This document shows positions 55,109 to 64,000 of a stretch of DNA of 64,000 nt, one piece after another. A model generated the notes under the pieces. The model saw nothing but the letters and a program-made list of their open reading frames with translations. It ran no database searches and had not been told where the DNA came from. Positions within the stretch are counted from its first letter, which is position 1; each line of letters starts with the position of its first letter. Made by a program: the position numbers and the translations under genes. Source of the stretch: Mammaliicoccus sciuri (lineage in GTDB: Bacteria > Bacillota > Bacilli > Staphylococcales > Staphylococcaceae); NCBI RefSeq assembly GCF_002901825.1, contig NZ_PPQD01000030.1, positions 126,341 through 190,340 on the forward strand. Reading direction: 5' to 3'.

Positions 55109-55430
55109 TATCTATTTCTCATTAATCCATTTGGTGCTTCCATATTTAACGCTTAAAGAACATCAAGCATTACTGAAATGTGTTGAAAATAGCACAAGTA
55201 AAAAAGATTTCAAACAAACTGAATTCTATCAGTTGTTACATGATTATTATTCAAACCTATTTAATTATGAAGAAAACGAATACTTCATTACATTCAAAGT
55301 AGATATCCTATTAAATGCACTTACGACTAAAAATTATGAATTTTTAACAGAAAATAGGGAAATGTCTAATGAAGAACTTCGTAATGCACTTGTCCAATTA
55401 TTTTATAACAATTATCAAGGAGACGATTAA
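55098..55430 (+). pseudogene. Probable 3' remnant of a TetR-like regulator gene (99-110 codons)
   Basis: The frame is open from 55098 but has no SD and only weak starts (TTG 55131, GTG 55134). The product (LTLKEHQALLKCVENSTSKK, ending EELRNALVQLFYNNYQGDD) is all-helical and resembles the ligand domain end of TetR-family repressors; no HTH is present. It directly precedes an SDR gene (2 bp), so it was probably the first gene and repressor of that operon. I judge its 5' half to have been lost with that of the divergent NmrA gene. It might instead be a short unknown protein that is still translated. Confidence 0.45.
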
Positions 55431-55432
55431 CA

Positions 55433-56134
55433 ATGAGAAATGTACTTATTACAGGTGGAAACAAAGGGTTAGGATTTGAAACAGCGCGTGTATTGAAAGA
55501 TCAAGGTTATAAAGTATATATAGGTTCTCGCGCTGAATCACGTGGTAAAAAAGCAGCAGAGGATATTGGTGTTGATTACGTTCAATTAGATGTAACAGAC
55601 GATCAATCAGTTAAACCTGCTGCAGAAACAATTCTTAATCAAGAAGGACATTTAGATATTCTCATTAATAATGCAGGTATCTCTGGTGGTTTTACTAAAG
55701 TTAGAGATATTAAACCTGAAGATATGGAAAATGTTTATCAAACAAATGTATTTGGTATTGTACGTGTGACAAATCAGTTCATTCCATTATTAGAGAAATC
55801 TGAGCAACCTGTCATTGTGAATGTTAGCAGTGGTTTAGGTTCATTTGGAATGGTTACAAATGAAGAAACGATGGAATCCAAAGTTAACTCACTCGCTTAT
55901 TGCTCCTCAAAATCTGCTGTCACAATGTTAACGGTACAATATGCAAAAGGATTACCACATATTCAAATAAATGCAGCAGACCCAGGTTCAACAAATACAG
56001 ATTTAGTTGGAGATGCAAGTAACCAATCAAAACCTGTTTCTGAAGGCGCTAAAGCAATCATTGAACTTGCAACAATTGATCAAAACGGTCCTACAGGTAC
56101 ATTTATAGATTCTAATGGAACAATGCCTTGGTAA
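55433..56134 (+). CDS. Short-chain dehydrogenase/reductase
   Basis: A 233-residue classical SDR: cofactor loop TGGNKGLGFE at residues 7-16, NNAGISGG near 84, catalytic Ser in VNVSSGLGS near 133 and YCSSKSA near 160. After R32 in GSRAESRGKK an NADP preference is likely. The family name would be carbonyl-reductase-like. It is the first intact gene of an operon with a decarboxylase-like and a hydrolase gene. SD AAGGAGA 8 nt before ATG. Confidence 0.88.
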   Translation: MRNVLITGGNKGLGFETARVLKDQGYKVYIGSRAESRGKKAAEDIGVDYVQLDVTDDQSVKPAAETILNQEGHLDILINNAGISGGFTKVRDIKPEDMENVYQTNVFGIVRVTNQFIPLLEKSEQPVIVNVSSGLGSFGMVTNEETMESKVNSLAYCSSKSAVTMLTVQYAKGLPHIQINAADPGSTNTDLVGDASNQSKPVSEGAKAIIELATIDQNGPTGTFIDSNGTMPW

Positions 56135-56179
56135 GATAAACAAATTATATTTCAATCAATTTTAAAAGGAGTTCTAACA

Positions 56180-57181
56180 ATGAAAAGTATTAATTCCGAA
56201 GAACATTTTGTATTAAAAGAAGTTCAAGAACAAATGAGTCAAATTATTCAACCATCAGAAAACGGTGTGCCATTAAAAGCAATGTTAGAAGCACTTGAAC
56301 ACCAAACTGGCTTTACGAATGAAGATGAAATTAATCAACATGAACAACGCATTAAATTTATGGATGAACAAAATGTTCAAATGCAAGTGTTGTCTTATGG
56401 TAATGGTTCACCTTCCCTACTTTCTGGTGATAAAGCAATCGAATTATGTCGTTATACAAATGACACTTTAAAAAAATATATTGATCAATATCCTGATCGT
56501 TTTCTAGGATTTGCTACATTACCTATTAACGAGCCACAAGCAGCTACTGAAGAATTTAAAAGATGTGTGAATGAACTCAACTTTAAAGGTGCGCTCATCT
56601 TTGGTCGTCCAAATGGTAAGTTCTTAGATAGTCCTGAATTCCATACTATCTTTGAAACTGCAGAAGCTTTAGATGTACCTATTTATTTACATCCAGCACC
56701 AATAAGTGACGAAGCATATCAAGCTTATTATCAAAGTGATCAATATTCAGACGCTACTGCTGGATCATTTGCTTGTTTTGGTTATGGTTGGCATGTTGAT
56801 GTCGGTGTCCATGCAATGCGTATTATTTTAAGTGGTATTATGGACAAATATCCAAACTTAAAAATGATTATCGGACACTGGGGAGAATTGACACCATTCT
56901 TCTATGAAAGAATGGATGAAACAATTTATGCACCAAACTTAAAACATAAACCAAGTCACTACTTCAAAAATAATTTCTTTATTACACCAAGTGGTATGTT
57001 AACTAAACCTCAATTTGAAATGGTTAAAAATGCTGTTGGTGTTGATCATATATTATATTCTGCAGATTATCCTTATATACAACCTGAAGAATTAGGTACA
57101 TTCTTAGATGAATTAGATTTAACAACTGAAGAAAAAGAAAAGATTAGTTTTAAAAATGCACAAAAATTATTAAAACTTTAA
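56180..57181 (+). CDS. Amidohydrolase-family decarboxylase (ACMSD / gamma-resorcylate decarboxylase-like)
   Basis: A 333-residue amidohydrolase_2 TIM barrel. Metal ligands can be placed in EEHFV at residues 7-11 (E-x-H of gamma-resorcylate decarboxylases), [10 protein letters not shown] near 172, [12 protein letters not shown] near 237 and LYSADYPYI near 291 (Asp). The N-terminal EEHF form points to non-oxidative aromatic acid decarboxylases rather than ACMSD (HxH). It may decarboxylate a hydroxybenzoate-like compound. Good SD AAAAGGAG; 45 bp after the SDR gene. Confidence 0.8.
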   Translation: MKSINSEEHFVLKEVQEQMSQIIQPSENGVPLKAMLEALEHQTGFTNEDEINQHEQRIKFMDEQNVQMQVLSYGNGSPSLLSGDKAIELCRYTNDTLKKYIDQYPDRFLGFATLPINEPQAATEEFKRCVNELNFKGALIFGRPNGKFLDSPEFHTIFETAEALDVPIYLHPAPISDEAYQAYYQSDQYSDATAGSFACFGYGWHVDVGVHAMRIILSGIMDKYPNLKMIIGHWGELTPFFYERMDETIYAPNLKHKPSHYFKNNFFITPSGMLTKPQFEMVKNAVGVDHILYSADYPYIQPEELGTFLDELDLTTEEKEKISFKNAQKLLKL

Positions 57182-57197
57182 AAATGGAGGAAATATA

Positions 57198-58031
57198 ATG
57201 AATAAATTAAAATTACAAGGCGCAAATTTAAATTACTATAAAGTTGGAGAAGGACCTGTCTTAATACTTGTCCCAGGTGCTAATGGTACTGGCGATATAT
57301 TCTTACCTTTAGCTGAACAATTAAAAGATTTATTTACAGTTGTAGCTGTTGATAGAAGAGATTATGGACAAAGTGAATTAACAGAGTCACTTCCAGAACG
57401 TGCACAAAATCCAGACGATGACTATCGTGTTAAACGAGACGCACAAGACGTCGCAGAACTTGCGAAACATTTAAGTGATGAGCCAGTATATATTTTAGGT
57501 TCAAGTTCAGGTTCAATCGTTACAATGCACGTATTAAAAGATTATCCAGAAGTTGTTAAACAAATTGCATTCCATGAACCACCAATCAATACTTTCCTTC
57601 CAGATAGTCAATATTGGAAAGAAAAAAATGATCAAATCGTAGAACAAATTGCATCTGAAGGATTACAAAAAGGCATGCAAACATTTGGAGAAACATTAAA
57701 CATCTCAGCAATTGATGCTAAAGACATGTCTAAACCAGTTTCAGAAGACGACGAAGCACAAAAAGCACAATACGAACGTATGATTTTCTGGGCAAATTAT
57801 GAAATCAGACAATATACACATTCTGATATTACATTAGAAGATTTATCAAAACATAAAGATATTATCACATTATTAAACGGTACAGATTCAGTAGGTTCAT
57901 TCCCACAAGACGTAAACTTCTATATAGAAGAACAAACAGGTATAAAAATCGTCGACATACCTGGTGGACACTTAGGTTATGTTCAAAAACCAGAAGGATT
58001 TGCAGACACTTTAACAAAAATGTGGTTATAA
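57198..58031 (+). CDS. Alpha/beta hydrolase
   Basis: A 277-residue alpha/beta hydrolase. The oxyanion loop is [10 protein letters not shown] near residue 26, the nucleophile elbow [11 protein letters not shown] near 99 (GxSxG) and the catalytic His in [10 protein letters not shown] near 258; the acid residue is probably Asp in [10 protein letters not shown] near 230. Third gene of the SDR-decarboxylase-hydrolase operon, 16 bp after the decarboxylase, and followed by a terminator. Substrate unknown; an ester of the compound handled by its neighbours is a reasonable guess. Confidence 0.85.
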   Translation: MNKLKLQGANLNYYKVGEGPVLILVPGANGTGDIFLPLAEQLKDLFTVVAVDRRDYGQSELTESLPERAQNPDDDYRVKRDAQDVAELAKHLSDEPVYILGSSSGSIVTMHVLKDYPEVVKQIAFHEPPINTFLPDSQYWKEKNDQIVEQIASEGLQKGMQTFGETLNISAIDAKDMSKPVSEDDEAQKAQYERMIFWANYEIRQYTHSDITLEDLSKHKDIITLLNGTDSVGSFPQDVNFYIEEQTGIKIVDIPGGHLGYVQKPEGFADTLTKMWL

Positions 58032-58053
58032 AAATTAATATATAATATCACAA

Positions 58054-58098
58054 AACATCGCATGTCACTCATTAACGAATGGCATGCGATGTTTTTAA
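58054..58098. terminator. Bidirectional terminator
   Basis: AACATCGCATG and CATGCGATGTT form the outer stem, an inner CATTAACG-rich part extends it, and TTTAATAA follows; it lies between convergent genes. Confidence 0.75.
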
Positions 58099-58114
58099 TA
58101 ACCAATGTTTAATT

Positions 58115-60424
58115 TTATAAAACTTTATCTTCAATCAACTTTTCAATAACTCTTTTAGTATTTTGATTATCTTTAAATTCGTTAATTTCTTCATACTTAT
58201 GATTATGTTCTTCATTTAGAATATAATTTCCATCAATTGCTTTGTTTATAACGTCAATTAATTCCTCTTCATTGTATGCAATTGGTCCTGGTGCATTTGA
58301 TTCATTTAGGGGTGGCGTTGCTTTATAATTTTTGATTAAGTAATCTTTTTCTTTCCAATAAAATATTGGATATGCACCTCTATAAATAGCATCATATATA
58401 ATCGACGAATAATCAGTAATAAAAATAATAGAATTTTTTAATGCTTCTGTTGGATTAGTATCAATAATATGAGCGTACTTTTTAAAGTTTTCTTTAAAGT
58501 ACTGAGCAAATTTATTATGAGGTACGATCAATAATCTATCGAGTAAACTTGCTTTTTCAAATGCATCGATTACTTCAATAATTGACTGATAGTATGAAGT
58601 TTTTTCTACCTCATTATTTACAACATACATTTCTTCCCAATATCTCCAAGTTGGCATAAATGCTATTTTGTTTGCATTTTTATTAAGATATGCATGATCT
58701 AATTTAGGCAATCCTGTTTTCATAAGATCCTCTTTATCATATCCCATTTTATAAAATTCTAAAGCTTCTAGTTCAGAACTAATAACACTCTTTACTAAAT
58801 TATTATTTTGATTTTCTTTATAAAAACTCCTACCTTGTGGATTTTCTACAGGTTTGGCAAACATAATACCATGTTGTAAAAAGTACAATGGTGTCTTTTT
58901 TATTTTATTAGAAAGTAAATTATCAAAAGTTTTGGTTGCTATAACATGATTGCTAAGTTCACTTGAAATAAAATGATCAGCCATAAACACATAATAATAA
59001 TGTTTGAATGAGAAACGTTTTAAAATATCATGTTTATATTTATTTCGTAAAATTTCATAACTACTAGATTTATTATCGATAACAAATTTATTCACTGAAT
59101 TTAAATGATCTAATTTTTTAATAGCTTCAAATGTCACAAATCCTGATTCAGAAGCACTTGAGGCATCTTTTTCAAAATACAAATTTACATTTTTCTTTTT
59201 AAATTTCAAAACAGAATCAGCAATCATTTTCGATAAGCGAATTTTAAATTGATTGAATTGATTATAAATAGGTAATTTAGGTATTGCCGTAATAACTGCT
59301 TTATCAACTGCACTTATTCTCGAAATATATGATGTTTTTTTATGATTTTTTGTACATAATACTGTATTCTTTAAATCATCTGGTTTATCTACAATAAGCG
59401 AATGTATCATGATTTCGTTATAAGCAAAGTATAAATTATTATGAACTTCTTTTAATTCCTTTAGTTTATATTTGGAAACTTCAAATTCAAAATCCCCGTT
59501 ATCTTCCCATTGAATTTTGGCTAAGATAAGTCCGTCACTTGTCACTACGTTATTAAAAAGAATATTAAAATGATACTTATAATCTATATGTCCTCTAAAT
59601 TTAATTCCATGCCTTGTATTACTCGAATTAATATGTGAAACATTGAAAGTCGGTTGTTCAACAAGATCTTGTTCTATATTTATTAAATCTGGACTATTGT
59701 ACGAAATAGTAAATAGTCTATTATTTAATTTAACAATAACAGGATTAAAATTTTGCAAAGCAGTTTTTGATTTTATTTTTAAATGTTTTTCTTTAATAAG
59801 TTCGCTTATCTTTATGACTTCATTTGATAAATTAGAAAGTTCAAAGGTGTTGTTAGATATCAAATTAAAACCTGAGCGCCCTTCCAAATCTATCATCTGA
59901 ACATATGACGTTTTTATCGCAAATTCCTTTCTAGCAATCGTATATTCTAATAAACTCACAATGTGATGATATCTAATCTTTAAATAAATATAAGGTTCAT
60001 TAGAACGAATTCTTTCTAATGAATCGATTTTTGAATACCCCTTAAAAAAAATTGATTCATTTAATTCATATTTATTATTATTCTCATCTAATACTTCATA
60101 AGCATATTTTGTCTTTTGAATTTTGAATTTGTCATAATATGATTCAATGCTAATATCTAAACTTTTTTCCGTGTTACCATTTAAATAAGGTGAAATATAA
60201 ATCATGCCATTCTTAATATGAACATACAAAGCCTTTTGATCGATTTCTAATATCATTAAAATATTATCTTCAAAATTAGTCTTCTTAATGGCATGTTCAC
60301 GCAAATCTAAATATTTTGAAGTGATATAGAAAAATTCCTTGCTATCAAACATTTTAATTTTTAAAAAATCATTTGTATTTTTTTCTATTAAACAAACTTC
60401 ATTAAAAACCTTTTTTATATTCAT
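58115..60424 (-). CDS. TagF-like CDP-glycerol glycerophosphotransferase domain protein with novel N-terminus
   Basis: A 769-residue protein. The last ~300 residues carry the Glyphos_transf signature set: YFLQHGIMFAKPV near 535, AFMPTWRYWEEMY near 600, IVPHNKFAQYF near 650 and FITDYSSIIYDAIYRG near 690. The first ~470 residues are beta-rich with no recognised family, having repeated short strand patterns (YIYISPYLNG-like, IRYHHIVSLL); they may bind polymer or the membrane, and no signal peptide is seen. The ATG at 60424 after GGGGAAG is preferred to the longer frame from 60457. The role is probably making or transferring poly(glycerol phosphate)-like chains on the surface. Confidence 0.7.
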   Translation of the reverse strand: MNIKKVFNEVCLIEKNTNDFLKIKMFDSKEFFYITSKYLDLREHAIKKTNFEDNILMILEIDQKALYVHIKNGMIYISPYLNGNTEKSLDISIESYYDKFKIQKTKYAYEVLDENNNKYELNESIFFKGYSKIDSLERIRSNEPYIYLKIRYHHIVSLLEYTIARKEFAIKTSYVQMIDLEGRSGFNLISNNTFELSNLSNEVIKISELIKEKHLKIKSKTALQNFNPVIVKLNNRLFTISYNSPDLINIEQDLVEQPTFNVSHINSSNTRHGIKFRGHIDYKYHFNILFNNVVTSDGLILAKIQWEDNGDFEFEVSKYKLKELKEVHNNLYFAYNEIMIHSLIVDKPDDLKNTVLCTKNHKKTSYISRISAVDKAVITAIPKLPIYNQFNQFKIRLSKMIADSVLKFKKKNVNLYFEKDASSASESGFVTFEAIKKLDHLNSVNKFVIDNKSSSYEILRNKYKHDILKRFSFKHYYYVFMADHFISSELSNHVIATKTFDNLLSNKIKKTPLYFLQHGIMFAKPVENPQGRSFYKENQNNNLVKSVISSELEALEFYKMGYDKEDLMKTGLPKLDHAYLNKNANKIAFMPTWRYWEEMYVVNNEVEKTSYYQSIIEVIDAFEKASLLDRLLIVPHNKFAQYFKENFKKYAHIIDTNPTEALKNSIIFITDYSSIIYDAIYRGAYPIFYWKEKDYLIKNYKATPPLNESNAPGPIAYNEEELIDVINKAIDGNYILNEEHNHKYEEINEFKDNQNTKRVIEKLIEDKVL

Positions 60425-60721
60425 TACATATCTTCCCCATTGTTTTGATTTGTACAAATTATAATTTCAACTTAATCATTATATTAACATACATACAATT
60501 TTAACTTTATGACTTAAGAATTAATACCTACTTCTAAAAGTTTACTTTTTAAATTTGTCACATTTTAGACACAACTAATATAAATTCATTTTTCAAACTC
60601 ACCCTCTTGTATTAACAATAAATACATGTTTATTTATTCATCATTAAGTGACTTTATAATATTCATAAAATTTTAATGTGAGCATATATTCAATAAACCA
60701 CAATTTATTAATTTATTTATC
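60425..60721. other. AT-rich divergent intergenic region
   Basis: About 300 bp between the TagF-like gene and the GT2 promoter. It holds no ORF with an SD, no repeat and no clear hairpin; it presumably contains the minus-strand promoter of the TagF-like gene, which I cannot place with confidence. Confidence 0.5.
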
Positions 60722-60751
60722 TTGCCCAGTTCATATCTCCAAATATATACT
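60722..60751 (+). promoter_or_regulatory. Putative promoter of the GT2 gene
   Basis: TTGCCC (60722-60727), 18 bp, TATACT (60746-60751), 30 bp before the ATG at 60782. Confidence 0.5.
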
Positions 60752-60781
60752 ACTAAAGTTATTATTTTAAGGAGACAAATT

Positions 60782-62278
60782 ATGAAAAAATTAAATTATG
60801 TATTTTAGTTATGCTTTTTAGCTTTAATAGTGATTATACCAGTGCTTTGTAGAGGGCAAGGTTTATTAGTTATTATATTTACAGGATTAATGCTTCTATC
60901 ATTTTATTTCACAATTGTATATTCATATAATATGATTGTTTCATTTTTTGGATTTAAAAACATAAAAAGAGATTATCTCATTAAACAAGATAGAACAAAG
61001 TTTTTAATTTTAGTTGCAGCTCATAATGAAGAAAGTGTGATTCGGGAAACGATTAGAAATCTTAAACAAATTAATTACGATAAAAATTTATATGATATAT
61101 GCATCGTTAGTGATAACTCTACTGATCTTACAACACAAATTGCTTTGAATGAAAATGTACTTGTTGTAGATACTATTAAAAATGAATTTGAACGAGAAGG
61201 TGTTGGTAAACCAGCAAGTATTCAATACGCACTTAGAAAATTAGGTTTTGAAAATGTTAAACGTCAATATGACATGATTATGGTTTTAGATGCTGATAAT
61301 TTTGTTAGTAAAAATATTTTAAAAGAAGTCAATTCACAATTTATTACTAAAGGTAGACCAACAGCTATTCAAACTTATCTTGATAGTAAAAACTACTCTA
61401 AATTTATGAGTTTAGCCTACTCAGTTGTATTTTGGACAAACAATCGGTTTATGCAATTAGCAAAATATAAATTAAACTTACCTAATTCAATTGGTGGTAC
61501 AGGGTTTTTTGTGAAAACAGATTGGCTAATTGATAAAGGCGGATTCAAATTTGATTCACTTACAGAAGATTTAGAAATGGAAATTGAGATTATCAATGAT
61601 GGCGGACGTATATTATGGAACGACCATGCGTCTATTTATGATGAAAAACCAGAAGAAACAAAAGTGAGTATGATACAAAGACATAGATGGATAAAAGGAC
61701 ATTGGTACGTTGCTTTCAAACAAATTTTACCTCTAACTAAGAAATTTATTATGACTTTAAATATTAAATACTTAGACAAAATATTTTTCTTAATGAGTAT
61801 GGGTAAAGCATTTCATATACTCTTAATATTTATAGTGCTCATCATTAATATTATACTATTAACCCATCATCACATGTTGGTATCAACTTTAGTAGCTCTG
61901 AATATATTAGGCGCATTGCATTTATTGAATGATTATATGTTCTATATTACAGGGCTAAATGCATTACTTATTATTTATAGTTTCATCATTTTACCGATGT
62001 ATAGTGTATATGCAAAACTTAGAAATATTAATCCAATCAAAATTGTACTATCTTTACAATGGTTTATGATAACTGATTTTATCGTACAATTATTCGGTTT
62101 ATTTACATGGCCAAATCAACAAACTTGGATTAGAACACCCCACTCTAAAGTTAGTATAGAAACAAGTGAAGAAGCTTACCAAACACCAGGAACATATGAA
62201 CACGATAACCAACCTGCAATACAAGTCCCTGAAGTTGGTTTAAATACAAGTAATCATATTGTAGAGCAACATAAATAA
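60782..62278 (+). pseudogene. Processive GT2 polysaccharide synthase gene with an in-frame amber codon at codon 9
   Basis: AAGGAGA and ATG 60782 start MKKLNYVF, then TAG at 60806-60808 interrupts, and the same frame continues for 490 codons. If the stop were TTG (Leu), the N-terminus would be a normal membrane helix (VFLLCFLALIVIIPVL). The body is a processive glycosyltransferase like cellulose/hyaluronan/PNAG synthases: LVAAHNEESVIRETI near 70, MVLDADNF near 170, TEDLEMEIEI near 262 and QRHRWIKGHW near 297 (D, TED, QxxRW), with four or more C-terminal membrane segments. A GTG at 60830 is the first possible internal start but has no SD. One nonsense mutation seems to have silenced it; leaky readthrough is possible. 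Confidence 0.8.
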
Positions 62279-62323
62279 AATCCCTTATGACTAATTGAAA
62301 CATCAATCATAAGGGATTTTTTT
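62277..62323. terminator. Bidirectional terminator
   Basis: AAATCCCTTATGA / TCATAAGGGATTT with a 16-nt loop, followed by TTTTACTT; the minus-strand side is followed by TTTATG. It lies between the GT2 gene and fic. Confidence 0.8.
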
Positions 62324-63557
62324 ACTTACTTATATTCTCAGATAATAAACTATACATAAATTGATCACTAATTTCATATATAACAGGTTTACTTTTAATT
62401 TTTATTAATTTTTCTTCATGGCTAGAAATAACATTATTAATCTTTCCTCTTGAATAACCTGAAGCTTTTTGTAGTTCTTTCAAAGTAATTCTTGAATATT
62501 TACTGCCAAATACTTTATCTTGTAGCAAAATATATAATATTTTATATTCATACTTATCATAATGTTTGTTGTGTAATGCTAGTTGTATTTTATTGATAAT
62601 ATTAATATTCTCTTCAAAATTGTCGATTATATTTTCTTGTCCTTCTATTAAAATACTCAACATATCATCAATAAAATTAGTTAATTCGCCTTTATTGAAA
62701 TAATTCGAAGTATCAACAAAAGCTTTATAATATTTAGACTTGTTATTATTTACAGAATACGAAAATGAAAGTGCTGTATATGGGTCTAATAAATCGTTTA
62801 ATTTTCTAGCTATTATATATCTACCAATACGCCCATTCCCATCATAAAATGGATGTATATATTCAAAAATATAATGACTTGCTAAAATTTTAATAAGTTC
62901 AGGTGATTCATGACTTTTTATATAATCAATAAGCTTTGTTAATAATTCTATTACTTTCGATTCACTATATTCATTTCTATGAACCCATTTATTTTTAGAA
63001 TGATCAAATACACCTATACTACTAGCTCTAAACATTTTACCATCCGGATATTCATCCTTTTTGATTTCATCAGATACAATTTCATCGTATATTTTTCTAA
63101 AATCCACAATAGAATTTAGATCAAGTTCTCCAAATTCCATCATTAAATACTGAGTGACTAATCCAGTAAACCTTTTATCTTTCTTACTTGTATTATTTAA
63201 TGCTTCAGCTATTTCTTTTTTAGTACTTTTAATATTTTCAGTTTCGTTCGTACTTTGTAATTCGTTAATTAATAACTTATTAATATATGCATGTGTTGCT
63301 ATTCTTGGGAGATTAGCAGATAATTGTTTGATTTTAGATGAATTTAATAGAATTCTTTCATACTGCTTAAACAGACTTTTATTTATCGAATAAAATAATG
63401 GATATTGTATATCGAGTAATTGTTTTTCATCTTGCATGGGACTAATGTTTATATCTAATAAGTAACTTGAATAATGTCTGATTCTCATATCATATTCTTC
63501 TTGCATAACATCTGTTCCAAACATATGAAAAATCGTTTTAAGTGATTTATACTTCAT
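62322..63557 (-). CDS. Fic family protein (class II, with N-terminal inhibitory motif)
   Basis: A 411-residue Fic protein that would transfer AMP (or a similar group) from a nucleotide to a target hydroxyl. The Fic motif is complete, [12 protein letters not shown] near residue 245. Upstream, [11 protein letters not shown] near 105 contains TNETEN, matching the inhibitory (S/T)xxxE(G/N) helix, so it is probably self-restrained. The C-terminal ~80 residues look like a winged helix ([20 protein letters not shown]). No antitoxin gene is adjacent. The ATG at 63557 (8 nt after AGGAG) is preferred to the GTG at 63566. Confidence 0.85.
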   Translation of the reverse strand: MKYKSLKTIFHMFGTDVMQEEYDMRIRHYSSYLLDINISPMQDEKQLLDIQYPLFYSINKSLFKQYERILLNSSKIKQLSANLPRIATHAYINKLLINELQSTNETENIKSTKKEIAEALNNTSKKDKRFTGLVTQYLMMEFGELDLNSIVDFRKIYDEIVSDEIKKDEYPDGKMFRASSIGVFDHSKNKWVHRNEYSESKVIELLTKLIDYIKSHESPELIKILASHYIFEYIHPFYDGNGRIGRYIIARKLNDLLDPYTALSFSYSVNNNKSKYYKAFVDTSNYFNKGELTNFIDDMLSILIEGQENIIDNFEENINIINKIQLALHNKHYDKYEYKILYILLQDKVFGSKYSRITLKELQKASGYSRGKINNVISSHEEKLIKIKSKPVIYEISDQFMYSLLSENISK

Positions 63558-63686
63558 TAACTTCACTCCTATTTAACATATATGCCCAATATGTTCATTA
63601 GATATATTCATTATATACTCAAAATAGCTAAAATCATAGAATTAGTTCAATAGCTATAATACAAAAGTCATTTTGATAACAATAAA

Positions 63687-63718
63687 AAACCCTAACCGCT
63701 TTCGGTTAGGGTTTTAAA
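63687..63718. terminator. Terminator of rny
   Basis: AACCCTAACCG / CGGTTAGGGTT with a 4-nt loop; on the minus strand TTTTTATTG follows, 15 bp past the rny stop. Confidence 0.85.
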
Positions 63719-63732
63719 ATTTGAGAACTATT

Positions 63733-64000
63733 CTACTTAGCGTATTCAGTAGCTCTCATTTCCCGGACAACTGTCACCTTAATATGCCCTGGATATTGTA
63801 ATTCGCCTTCTATTTGATCTTTAATATCTCTAGCTATTCTATGTGCTTTCAAGTCGTCAATATCTTCAGGAGAAACAATTACTCTAATTTCTCTACCTGC
63901 TTGTATTGCGAATGCTTTTTCAACACCTTGATAACCTTCTGATATTTCTTCTAATCTTTCTAAACGTTTCACATAATTTTCTAAAGTTTCTCGTCTAGCT
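63733..64000 (-). CDS. rny: Ribonuclease Y, 3' end
   Basis: The last 88 residues of RNase Y (CvfA/YmdA), open to the window edge. [20 protein letters not shown], then [15 protein letters not shown] and the terminal [20 protein letters not shown] are diagnostic. It is a membrane-bound endoribonuclease that starts mRNA decay, and RicA (35334-35765) belongs to the complex that steers it. The KH and HD domains lie outside the window. Confidence 0.95.
   Translation of the reverse strand, partial: ARRETLENYVKRLERLEEISEGYQGVEKAFAIQAGREIRVIVSPEDIDDLKAHRIARDIKDQIEGELQYPGHIKVTVVREMRATEYAK

Noticed and set aside
45470-63686. Integrated prophage or transposon
   Set aside because: No integrase, transposase, terminase, portal or inverted-repeat ends were seen, and the amidase gene at 11.4 kb lies outside this region without phage neighbours.

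Overview
The window is a low-GC Firmicutes chromosome segment that reads as Staphylococcaceae, most likely a Staphylococcus or a member of the former S. sciuri group (Mammaliicoccus). This rests on gene order and on protein likeness recalled from memory: lysP / aspartokinase-hom-thrC-thrB-Cof, glnR-glnA, hflX-gpx-hfq-miaA, glpP-glpF-glpK-glpD, mutS-mutL, miaB-ricA, korA-korB-ymdB and rny all follow the staphylococcal pattern. No rRNA, tRNA, IS element, prophage or CRISPR array was seen.

Layout. 1-9.2 kb: the 3' end of a lysine permease gene, a 40-bp tandem repeat array, a two-gene unit with an orphan PRTase-TRSP protein of the type usually found in Ter stress operons, and the threonine branch (hom-thrC-thrB plus a Cof phosphatase) divergent from an aspartokinase. 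9.2-17.5 kb: small accessory and housekeeping genes: a degenerate nucleotidyltransferase-like protein, a MazG-like protein, a 3-hydroxyisobutyrate-dehydrogenase-like oxidoreductase, a cytoplasmic-looking amidase, a diacylglycerol-kinase-like lipid kinase, a TM2 protein, a YbgA-like plus pyrimidine-dimer-glycosylase-like pair, a TauE exporter with a possible attenuator, MepB and a maltose-type acetyltransferase. 17.6-17.85 kb: a second 40-bp array with the same unit.

18-45.5 kb is the conserved core. It contains nitrogen control (glnRA with a GlnR box), hflX, glutathione peroxidase, hfq, miaA, the glycerol regulon, mismatch repair, a TPP-riboswitch-controlled thiW, ricA-miaB, a heterodimeric ABC exporter, a thiamine-binding protein, the 2-oxoacid:ferredoxin oxidoreductase KorAB and ymdB. 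Glycerol control is legible: a cre site lies over the -35 of glpF, and leader terminators precede glpF and glpD as expected for GlpP antitermination.

45.5-63.6 kb lies between ymdB and rny, which I expect to be close neighbours in relatives, and it looks like an accessory or decaying island. It holds two large TagF-like proteins, a processive GT2 synthase gene broken by an in-frame amber codon, a LexA-boxed operon with a YolD protein but no DNA polymerase, a frameshifted Cof phosphatase, an apparent deletion joining the remains of an NmrA gene and a TetR-like gene, a small SDR / decarboxylase / hydrolase operon, an AraC-EamA pair, acetyltransferases and a solitary Fic protein. The 3' end of rny closes the window.

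Most genes are on the minus strand. Start codons were refined from visible Shine-Dalgarno (SD) sequences, and several genes use TTG or GTG. All family assignments are from reading motifs; nothing was searched.
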